From the NCBI GenBank assembly GCA_037013685.1, contig CM072887.1, positions 51,201,154 through 51,265,153 on the forward strand: a stretch of DNA of 64,000 bases, written 5' to 3'. Positions 50,767 to 61,273 of this stretch are shown here, piece after piece (position 1 is the stretch's first letter; each line of letters starts with the position of its first letter). This stretch comes from Acridotheres tristis. Its lineage: Eukaryota > Chordata > Aves > Passeriformes > Sturnidae. A program made the translations under genes and the position numbers. The notes beneath the pieces are model-generated. The model was not told the DNA's origin. It saw nothing but the letters and a program-made list of their open reading frames with translations, and did not search any database.

Positions 50767-53700
50767 ATAGTAGTATCTGGGTATCCAGTGTCCAGTTAAT
50801 ATAAATAAATCAGTTTTACTAGAATTTGTTGGAGTGTTTTTACTGCTAAAATTCAGACCACGTGGGATACAATTAACGATCTCCAGATGTGAAATGGAAA
50901 GGACCATCACCAGCACAGAAAAGCTGTTTTTCTCAGTAAGGGAGGGCTACTGCAGCTGAAATTCTTGGAGATGCAAAGGGAAGGTAGCTGCTCAGACCAT
51001 GAGAGTCAACAGACTTCTTCCACTTGCTGTGTTCATGGCAGGGCATTTACCAAACCTGCTGTGCTAATAGAGGTGCAAAGAAGGAGCTGACGAACTACTC
51101 AGGGAGAACCAAGCTGAGCTCTCTAATACCCTCCTCAAGGCAGGGATTGATGTTTGCTGTTGTTAGTGCTTGGGGAAATGCCTCCTGGGGTTGCATTTAG
51201 ATGAGCTCTGTGTTGAGTGAAGTCTCATGGGACTGAAACGGACTCAGAATCTTCTTTCCTTTCTTCTGCAAGTCTGTCCACAGGGTAGCCTTGGATGGCA
51301 TTTGACACTGTCTCACTTTCCACATCTTTATCAAACTCTGGCCACATAGAGGCCCTGTAAGGAAACTGGATGCTGGGACATGGAGTGGGTTGGAATCTGT
51401 CTGCTCACAAGATACTCTGTGACTAAGTGCATTTCTTTCATCACAACCTTTTCCACCTTGCTGATTGAGAAACTGGGTAACGATGATACACAGATAGTTT
51501 TTCAGAAAATTTTATGGACCTATTGTAAGGAACATCTGTGTAGCTAAATGAGATGTCCTGCTTTTAAAAGGCTGTTTAGCTCAGCTGGTCTCTACACAAG
51601 TTCAGGGAAAATGAATGGGCAGAAAAATATGTCCACCACCAAATAGCCTAAGGTGCAGTACAGAAAATTGTACTTAGAACATAATATTATAGACATGTTG
51701 TCAGGGAGTATTCCTGTTGCACAATGTTCTGAAAACATCTCTGTTTGCCTCGAGGGAATGCCCGTCTGCCCTTCTTATGATCCATGGGAAAAAATACCCC
51801 TGTGGTAAACGATGATGGAGTGTTTCCAATGTCTAATACCCATCCTGTTTTTGTTCCTAGTACAGCAGCTGAAATGTTGTGTTTGTGGAAATCATATTAG
51901 TACACAATAGAGAGAGGAGAGTTTTCAACTTTTAAGCTTCTATGATTACAGAAAAACTTAACTTTAAGGACACTGTTTAAAGTTTTCTGGTTTGCAGTTA
52001 CTAAGTGTTTTTGAAATGTTTACCATGTTTTATAGTTGATATTCAGTAGCTGTGATACTGTTTAAATCCTATCCCCAGTGCCTATTTCCAATTACTCTGT
52101 CCCTCCAGATGGACATTATTCTTTCAAGGAACTATCCTCCCACAAAACCAGTGACTCAGGATGCTTTCAGGAGCTATCTTGTGGAATTCATCATATGTGC
52201 TTGTACTGCTTATGCACTGCACTTATTGAGCATTTATTTACATATCTCCATGAAATACAGAGATTAATCCTGAGCATCCTACACTGGTGTCATTATTTTG
52301 GGGCTCTTCACCAGGTGTCATTGGTCTTCAGGTGTGAGCTTGCAAGCATCAAAGTATGAATGGTCAGGATTAAAAATAGCAGAGGCCCAGAAATAAGCAA
52401 GTTTTTGAATTTTATCTTGATAGTTTAATCCTTATGGTCTCAATTTTAAGCTCTTCACATCACGAAGGACTGGAAAATATTTTGTATTAAATAAAATTAT
52501 TAATTTATAATAATTTTTAATAATAATAAATTTATTTATTAATAGCTAAACTATTGGATTATCAACTAATCATGTAAATTGAGTATCTGATACCCTAAAA
52601 AGGAGGGCAGAGAGGGTGCAGTGCTAGCCATTTCCAGAGGAGACTGTCTCAGCAAGTACATCCTCCAACAAAAGAGGTTTTAGTTGAAAGTTTTAACTTT
52701 TATTTTTTACCTTTCTCTTTCTTACTTCTTCTGACTTCTCTGTATAAGGTAAATTTCTGCTGCTTCTTAAAAATCTTTACATATTTTCAATAGTGTCCCT
52801 CTATACTTAATGTTTCTTGAGAAGTAGTTAATCTAGTCTCTGATATTAATTCCCTCCCAGAACCTGCCATTTTGAGTCAGATTGTCCCAAGGGGAGTAAA
52901 CATACGAATTTCACTTTTGGTTTGCCCTTTTACTTCAGTCCTTCTTCACAGCATTAAGTCCTGTGGCATAAGCCCTTTAGGACAACATTCTTCCTTCAGG
53001 ACTATATTCTGTCTTCTGTCCTCAAGTTGTGTTTTGCTTGTCAGTGTAGAGCCTTGTGCTGAGAAACCAAGGTTTTTCAGTGTGTTGCTCTCTGTACTTC
53101 CTGCAAAGACAAACTGTGTGGTGGCAATGATATTATCACCATTATCATTTTATTTGCCCTTCTTTGCACGTCCAGTGCATATTCTTAGCAGCTTTTTCAT
53201 TTTTCTAATCTTTAGATGCCAACCACAGAAAACAGTGTGACTACATCATTTGTTTTGCACTTGGAGTTGCTTTCATTCATTGTACACTGAGAAGAGGTCA
53301 CCAAGACGGTGCTGAGTGTTTGATGGAAGGGGATGCAGGTTGTCCTTTCAGAGCATTTAAACTCCAGGTATGGACCAATGAGCCGATCTTGAGCCCTCAT
53401 ACTTGCTCCAGAAAAAAAGAATCCATGGCACAGTTCGCCTCTGACACCACATGCAGCAAGAGGCCATAATGCCCACCTACCCTGCAGCAGGTCAGTCACT
53501 GGGGCTTGCTCTGTCCTGGTGTGGCCTGGCCTGTCCCCATGTGGTACAGCTCTTGGTCTTGAAGGCACTGCATCCAGGTTAGCCTTCCCCTTGGCCAAGC
53601 TTTTTTGGTGAGCTGAGAAGGCTGTACTGCTGCTGGCTCCAGTGTGAACACCATGGGTGCTATCTGGGAAATCCTCACACCACGTTCCAGGGCATGGCAC

Positions 53701-54000
53701 AGACATGCCTCCTGTCTCCTTATCTATAGAAATGCACCAGGTTGGCTGGCTTGCCAACTTGCAAACTTAGGGTTAGGTGTGTCTGAATGGTATGTTGCAG
53801 ATGCAAACAGATGCAACTTGTTTCTGTGCTGTGAGCTGGCTGATACCCAGTCAGGAGCAAGTTATTAGGTTGGTTGTGCATCATGCTAACCACAGCTACA
53901 CACTCGTAGGTCATTGTTGCAAGGATTTGTCCAGACTCAGAGAGTGAGTCCTCACCTACCAACAAAATACCACACAGACAAACTCAGACGTCCGTGGCAT
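50767..54000 (+). other. AIG1: AIG1 intron 3, 50.8-54.0 kb; no gene confirmed
   Basis: Intronic DNA with a strongly AT-rich patch at 52490-52560. A minus-strand open frame of 181 codons (53212-53757) covers a GC-richer segment, but it opens at TTG and its translation has no recognisable domain. Part of 52770-53190 faintly resembles antisense CR1 (TTTGCCCTTCTTTGCACGTCC near 53150), too weak to annotate. Confidence 0.55.
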
Positions 54001-54367
54001 TTAAGGTCTGAAAAGAATATTAAGTGATTTTGTCTGACCTCCTGCTTAACACAAGCCATAACATTTCACTTGCACCTGTAGTGAGCCCAGTAATTTTCAT
54101 TTGGCTGAAGTTTGTCTTCCAGAAAGGCATTTGGTCATGATCTGAAAAGATAACAATCTTTTGTTTTCCTTAGCAGCTTGCTCTTGTCATTATTCACTGT
54201 CACTGCTAATTATTTTCCAAATTTCTAACTTGTCCAGCTTCAGCTTATTATGCTTTCCACTGCTCTGTTAAAAGAGCCTCTTATTCCTCATCTTGTATCA
54301 CGGTTTTCCATACGAGGAGAGATCTTATGTCTCCTTTTGGATAAGCTGATTGGGTTTAAGACCCTTT
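54001..54367 (-). mobile_element. Ancient CR1/L3-like LINE fragment, antisense
   Basis: It matches, in order, words of an old amniote CR1/L3-type repeat read in reverse complement. These are TCTGACCTCCTGCTTAACAC, then CATAACATTTCACTTGCACC, GAGCCCAGTAATTTTCATTT, TCTTCCAGAAAGGCATTTGG, TAACTTGTCCAGCTTCAGCT and a GATAAGCTGATTGGGTTTAA end. It is clearly collinear across about 365 bp despite divergence. Insertions of this age are shared widely among birds and other archosaurs. Confidence 0.87.
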
Positions 54368-57300
54368 AAAGTGTCATCTCAGGAGATGATCTACAATCTC
54401 CCAGGCACCAGTATCTCTTCTTATTATCCCTGTTCCCATACCGTCTTTTAATGGATGCACCTGAGCGATCCTTATGTTGCAAATCTACACGAATCCAGGG
54501 ATCTGGTGTCGTCTCAAAAGTCATTTTGATCATCCCTAGCAAATCAGCACACACACACAAGGCAAGATGGTCACCACCTACCTTTAATGAAGCAGTGTTG
54601 TTTATTTTAGGAGTAATGCCTGACAGAGAAAATTAGCTGTATATGGTAAAGCTGTTTACATGTGGTTGACATAACTACCAGCTGCAATGCTTGAGCTGAT
54701 TGTGGTGCTGTTACAGACAAATGTGAGCTTGTCGCTTGTTGATGCCACGTTTTGTCTGCATGCAGTTCCTTTGCCTTTAACTCATTTTAAAGATCTCCTG
54801 ACCCATTATTCTTGTTGCATGCCGAAAACATCTCCTCTGTGAGGGGAATTGCATGCAGCAAACTCTGCGCCTTAGTTTACCTGACTGTCAGTTTGCATTA
54901 ATTATTCCTCTTTTTTTCTTATGCAGCCTGAAATAAGCCAGCCTCTGTTTCTCTCTTGCTTGGATAGAATGATAGAGCTTACAAAAAATATATTATACCT
55001 ACTCATAAATGCGGCGCAGGTAGGGCTTTCCAAGGTCTCACATCTGACAAATCCAAACACACCACTACTATAGACACTGCAGTCTGCATAGCCATTATTC
55101 ACCAGTTTTTCACACATCTATATATTGTATGTACTCTTTATATTATTTGTAATGGTGTTTTTTTCTGTTTATTGTTTGTGTGGTGGTGTTGTTGTTGCTG
55201 TTGTAGGATGGGGTTTTCTCCATTATTTTGTACATTTTAAATCCGTAAGTCACAAAATCATTTCCTCTGAGTTATTGTAAACCTGAAGTGCATTTTCACA
55301 TGGGTACTTCATGGTTGCATCTGTGTTTCTCCAAACTGCTTGGGTTGGCTTGAGAGGAGGAAAGATTGTGTTACGAGTGCTAGAAGCTAAACCCACAGCC
55401 GAGAACTGCTGTGTCAGGTGCTTGAAAACTAAATTCTCCCAAGGCTACATTGTTCTTGAGAACTGCTGGGAGAAGGCAGAATGCCCCCAGTGCAGCCATA
55501 CTGAAGTAGCCTGATGGGTCTTCTAGATTGTTTATAGGCATGGAAAAAAATTTAAAATAACAAAATGGCAAAATTTCAGCTGTACACAAACAACATTCCT
55601 GAGAAAATTTTATTTTGAAAGATGTTTCCTAACCCCAGCATGTAATTTTGTGACTATTTTAAGTGTGGGGGGTTTTTTTCAGACTCAGCTTTGGGGATAC
55701 ATGAATTACCTTGAGATTTGATTTTGGTATCATGTTATAGAACTTACTGGCAAAATGTTACTTTTTAAAAACTTGCATAAACATCTTTGTACAGCATCAA
55801 GGTACTTTGTGGAGGTAACAGGGAAGTACAGAAGGAATGATGTTAAATAAGCAAGTCACAATAAATAGTTTGCCAGATGTGTTGTGGAATTTTGGGTGGA
55901 GTTTGTTAAATCCCAAAGGGGGAAAAGAAGGTTGGGGAGTCACTTCAGAAATATTGCCTGAGTTTAAGCTGTTCTGGGAAGTTAATTTAGCTGCTTTTAA
56001 GCTTTTCAGAAGCTAGTGCAAGAAAATCTAGCTATAAAGATGGGTTGGGAAATGGGCAAGTCTTGCACCTGCACACAGGTCTGTAGTTCAGCCATACCAC
56101 AGTGGGCACAGTGATGCACATGTTTGAAAATAATGGTTTCCTTCACTTGCAGAGAAAAGTTCTGGGATCTGTGCACAGATGGAGGTAAAACAGCTGTCAG
56201 CAGGGCCCTCCTGGCCTGGGGGCTGGCAGTCTGCAAGCTATTGGTGTTGTAGCCTAGCAGGTGAATGTGTTACCTGTCCTGGGTGACACTCTGGGAGCTT
56301 GCATATGTTCCCATGTGTTTCACCTCCCACTGTTTGCAGTATCTGATTCTCATCCCTCTTGAGGATGTACCCAGAGTCGGGGTGCAGCTATGCCATTATA
56401 TTTTGGTGAAGGGATGGGTAGCAGAATGTGTTCATTACCCTAATTAATTTCTTCATTGTCTCTACATTAACTTTTGAATCCATTACTGCTCTTGTTTGCT
56501 TTTCCTACATGTCACAGGCCAATTTCCCCACAGGCTTTGCCTATCAAGTTATTTTGCAAACAAACAGCTTCTCTCTGAAGAGAGATTTCTCCCCAGAGTT
56601 CTTAGTGGTGAAGTCTAAACAAACAAGCAAGTAAAACCACTATTAGTGTGTTTAACAAAACAAAAAGGCCTGCTCGCTGGGTTAAAACTTACCAGGTGTT
56701 ACTGTAGTTAAATTAATGGCTGCCTCCTTGACTTTGACATTGAAAGTAAAACAAGGTTTTTTCCCTGCTTACAGGAGAGATGAGCGTGATCTTTAGTTTC
56801 TTTCACATTTTCCTAAGTTACTAGAAAGGAAGCTGCATCTATCTTGAACTCTTTCCAAATACGCCTTTCTGTGGAGGTCTGCAAATCCCAGCAGATTCTG
56901 GGATTACATTTTCCAGGATTCCTTCTAGATGAGATCAAGTGAAGATGTCCCCTGTGCAAGTTCTGGTCCTTGCTCTGGAGCACTGCAGATGATTGACAGC
57001 CTGGACTCTTCCCAAACCATGGGCTTCCACCTGAGACCTCTTCTCCTCGCCATTGTCCCACGGCTCTGCTTTGTCTAAAGCAGCCCATGAAAAGGGATTT
57101 TCTGACCTCTGGTACATCCCTATTCTGTCTTAAAACATAATTGTGCAATTGTACAGCCTCCAAACTGAGATAAGGACGATTCACAGACTCTCTACTTCCC
57201 TCTTGGAGGAGGAATAGGAATGTCAGAGGTTTCTGTCTTTTTTTTTCAGCAGCCTCTTTAGAGCAATGTAGCCACAGGGGCTAGAGCTAGAATATGCTGA

Positions 57301-59299
57301 GTTTTCATACCTTTTCTAGTTTGCTCCTAACCAAAAATTTACTGGTTATCTAAAATCCCACCAGAACACCAAAATTGTTATGTTGTTTGCATGTTTTTGG
57401 ATTCCAGTATGAACAGCAGCATAACAGATGTGTATTCCTTCTGAGCATTCACGTTTTTTTTCTTTATTTGAAAGTTCCTGTTCTGACCTTGTAAAATCTA
57501 GGGCCTTTTAGAAAAGAGAAATTAGAGCCTTTAGTTTCCAAAATCTCTCTCACACACAGACATCTGGGTACACACACCCATACTGATTACGTTTTGTTTA
57601 TAAAGAATTTGATTTTTGTCCAAAATACTTCTTGATGCATTTTAAAGAGAAAAATAAATATAGTATATGGTATCATACGAATTATTAAATGTCTTCTTTA
57701 ATAGAACTTGGTGATTACTGTAACATTACTGACAAACATAAAATCTGTTTAAATTTGAGAACATGGGCGTCTGGCAGAGAAGAACATTGGCTATTTGGGC
57801 CTCAGTTTCAATATAGTGTGAGTCAAATGAAACTTGGCATTAGCTGTACTGTTTAGTCTTCATTTTTTGTAAGCCTCCCTCTCTCTCAGTGAGATCACAT
57901 CAGCCAGTGAGATGATATCCTGATCACCATGGACTGGTGTTTTTGTAGTAGTCTGTGGAAGATAATTTTGGAAACAGTAATAAATTATACTTTGAAAGGA
58001 ATAAAATCATTAAAAATTCATCAGTTTTCCTCCACAGATTTTTAAATTCAGTGTAATTCTTAAGGGCAGAAAATAGCTATAGAAGTAGTTTTATTTTTTA
58101 AGTCTATGCTATTGTTAATTTAATTTTTGTTTCTCAGCTTTCCCAAATACCATCTTCTAACAAAATCAAGAGCATATCTGAATGAAAGATGTAGTCAAAG
58201 CTTGAATTGCAACACTCCAGTCCTTCCAAGTTACTAGGAGAAGTAGACTTGACTAGGTCTTCGGGCAGAAGATGGCAATATGTAAGATACTTATAAATTA
58301 AAAGTTAAGAAATACATAGTTCACAGGTGTAGGAGCTGTGGGCAAATTTCAACATTGAACTTCTGAAGGGTTCAACTTGTCCCAGAGAACAGAGGAACAA
58401 TGGAGGTGTTAGGTTTTCTAAAGGCTGTCTTGCATCTTTCCTAACCCCTTTGACATTAATATAAGTTAGGCCATTCCTTTCAATACAGTGAGGGATTGTC
58501 CAGTGGTTTGCTTCTTAAGAAACACATTCACAGACTAACTAAATTTTCTAAGAAAAATTTTAAATGTTTTTCTTAAGTTGAACTGAATTGTTGTTTGTTA
58601 TTTACCTACCTTATTAAGGCCTTTCCTCATCATATGTCATCTTACGTACTGTCAAGATGCAGTGTGAATTTCTTCACAGCAGTAAACAAAAGTGCAGAAA
58701 CTTGGTGACATTCTCTGGGCTTAAAAAGTTAAGTACTGCAGTTTGAATTGCCAGGTACACCAAAAGTGATGCATTGCTTCTAACCAAGTGTCTTGAACAT
58801 GGCATGTGCCAAAAAAGGACAAGTTTTCGGAAATGTGGCAGAACTGAAGGGACAAGCAGTGCACGTACGTAGCTGAAATTGGATGTAGGTAGTGAGCGTA
58901 CATGCACTGTGCATTCCTCTGGGTCAGGTGCTAGAGTAGATCAGAGAACTGGGTCTGTATAGTTAAACTCCTCGCTTATTTCCTGGTTCTGTTACCTGCT
59001 GTCTCCTCACTTAGTCACTGCCTCTATCCCTTCATTCACTTGGCCTCAGTGAAGTTTCATAGTTGTTAAACACATGGAATACCTTATGGAGAGAGACTTC
59101 TGAGGAAAGCAATCACTTTTTTTGTTGCTGTTGAAACAATGACTTTTATTTGGACTGTACTTAGTTTTTAAGAATAATTGCTGGCCTGATCTGAAAATAA
59201 ATACATATAAGTGAGCTATAATTTTTGAAATATTTAAGTACATTCTTAGAACTTCATTCTCTGATCCAGCAGAGGATTATGAAGTTTATTAGGACTCCA
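54368..59299 (+). other. AIG1: AIG1 intron 3, 54.4-59.3 kb; no gene seen
   Basis: Ordinary intronic DNA. A GTT-rich run lies near 55180-55205. The short ORFs match nothing I recognise and no exon is seen. Confidence 0.65.
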
Positions 59300-59726
59300 T
59301 AGCATCTGTCTTATGAAGCAGGCTGAGGGAGCTGGACCTGTTTAGCTCGGAGAAGAGACAATTGAGAGGGGATCTTATCAATGCACACAAACATCTTAAG
59401 GGTGGATGTCAAGATGATAGGGCCAGCCAGTGCTGCCCAGCAACAGAACAAGGGGCAGTGGACATAAATTGAAGTACAGGAAATTCCATCTGATTATGAG
59501 GAAAAGCTCCTTCACTTTGGGGGCTACAGAGTTCCTTCGAGCATAACAAAGCACTTGGACAGGCTGCCCAGAGAAGTTGTGAAGTCTCTTTCTCTGGAGA
59601 TGTTCAAAACCAGCCTGGACATGATCCTGTGCAACCTGCTGTATGTGAACCTGCTTTAGCAGGGGTATTGCACTGCATGATCTCCAGAGGTCCCTCCCAG
59701 CCCCAACCATTCTGTGATTCTGTGAC
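59300..59726 (+). mobile_element. CR1 LINE 3'-end copy, sense
   Basis: It shows AGGCTGAGGGAGCTGGACCT, TCGGAGAAGAGACAATTGAG, AGGGGATCTTATCAATGCAC and GGACAGGCTGCCCAGAGAAG. It continues with a CAAAACCAGCCTGGACATGA block and AGAGGTCCCTCCCAGCCCCA. The tail is ATTCTGTGATTCTGTGAC. This is CR1 3' sequence in order, about 427 bp, 5'-truncated, with no intact ORF. It is a different subfamily variant from the copy at 39538. Confidence 0.96.
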
Positions 59727-61151
59727 TTAATTGGGTTAGCGTTCTCAGAAATGCGTGCCTTCCTCTATCTTCATTGTTCTATCCTTGAACCCAGTGGGGT
59801 TTGTGCTGAGCTGAAGTACCAGGAGACCTAGATGGATCTTCCAGTCTCTGTTAACTTTCTGGTCTCTGGTGGGTCTATAGTGGATTTGTAAAACTGAGCC
59901 AGAAAAGGACACGAGGGTAAAAAAAAGGGAATGTCTGCTCAGAATCTAATATTTCCTTTTTGATCTGTAGTTTTGGCTGCTTTTGAAAGGTGATCAAAAA
60001 GCTATTCTTATACTAGAAACCAGCATATGCTGTGAGGCACACAACTATTTTTCTCTAGTCTTGCCCTAGAAGTCTTCTATTCCTCCTTTCTGACCAGTGC
60101 CAACAGAGCTGTGCATTGTTCATATCCATGCCTGACCAGTGGCTCAATTTCTCTGAAGCTTGGCTGGTTGCACGTTGGCCATGCTGCAGAGCTCCAGTCA
60201 CAGGCAGGCACCAATGCACAAGATGCATCAGAAAAGCAGGACACAACCAAACACCTGGTTGTGGCTTCTTCTGTTGGTTGTGTCACTTCTTCTTCACTTG
60301 CAATAAATCAGGAAAAACTGATATGTGAATAGTTGCCTGGAGGAAAATGAAAAAGAGTTAGAAAGAACAGCATAGGGATGACACAGGCAAGGGGAGCAAG
60401 GAAGAAAGAGCAGTGACATGGCAGGGAAAGGACAGCCATGGCTCAGGGTATGGCAAGGAAGAGCTCTGCAGACAACATGTCCAGCCCAGTGGATGGGGAT
60501 GAGGACAGTGGTGATACAGAGGAGCTGTTGGCCTAAGAGCATGGCAGGAAGGTCCTAAAATCAAATGGGAGGATGCCACATAATGGACTTGTGGGCTAAA
60601 CCAATATAGACAATATGTTGGTCTGGAGAAGGGGAAAACAGTGTTTATGTTTGTCTGATGTGATATCCCTGAAGCTGAAGAGCAGCTTATGAATGTGCCA
60701 AAGAAACAAAAACAAAGTTCTTCTCAGTGCAAATGGTAAATTTAATCAAGAATTACTCTTTTAAAAATTGAACATGGTAGATTTTATCAATTTATGCCTC
60801 AGTTTATCACCTCATGATTCATTGAGACATTTTGGATGCTACTGCCAATAGCAAAGTGTAGCTTAAACAAAAATTATATCCTTCTGGCCTTCTACTAGCT
60901 TTTTGGTATGGCTTTTCCTGAAGGACTGTGTTCTTTGCTTTGAGCATGCCAGAAGTAGCAGAGGTCAGTCAGGGACTAGAACCATTAGCTGGGCTTGATT
61001 GTAAATGTTGTCCAAAAAATAAAAATTTCCTGCTTAAATAAGTGGTATTCTCTATTAAAAGCCTACTAATTTCTCCCATATAAAGTCTTTACCTCAAAAA
61101 AGCACCAAAAAAGGAAAAGCAGGGGAAGCAGGGAAAGGAAAGAGAAGAGGA
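59727..61151 (+). other. AIG1: AIG1 intron 3, between CR1 and AAGGG tract; no gene seen
   Basis: Intronic DNA. Overlapping small ORFs on both strands at 60050-60580 reflect a stretch of balanced composition with few stops, not coding evidence. The last 60 bases are A/G-rich and grade into the AAGGG repeat. Confidence 0.65.
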
Positions 61152-61273
61152 AAGGGAAGGGAAGGGAAGGGAAGGGAAGGGAAGGGAAGGGAAGGGAAGG
61201 GAAGGGAAGGGAAGGGAAGGGAAGGGAAGGGAAGGGAAGGGAAGGGAAGGGAAGGGAAGGGAAGGGAAGGGAA
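61152..61273. repeat. (AAGGG)n pentanucleotide microsatellite, about 24 uninterrupted copies
   Basis: A perfect AAGGG/GGGAA tract of 122 bp with no interruption. It is preceded by an A/G-rich, imperfect lead-in (about 61095-61151). Regular GGG triplets every five bases on one strand could fold as G-quadruplex or triplex DNA. Perfect copies of this length are usually length-variable. Confidence 0.97.

Noticed and set aside
52770..53190. Possible antisense CR1 fragment
   Set aside because: Only one short word (near 53150) resembles CR1. The order of other CR1 blocks is missing.
60055..60580. Several overlapping ORFs on both strands
   Set aside because: Many frames are open at once because stop codons are locally rare. 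None has a domain or family match.
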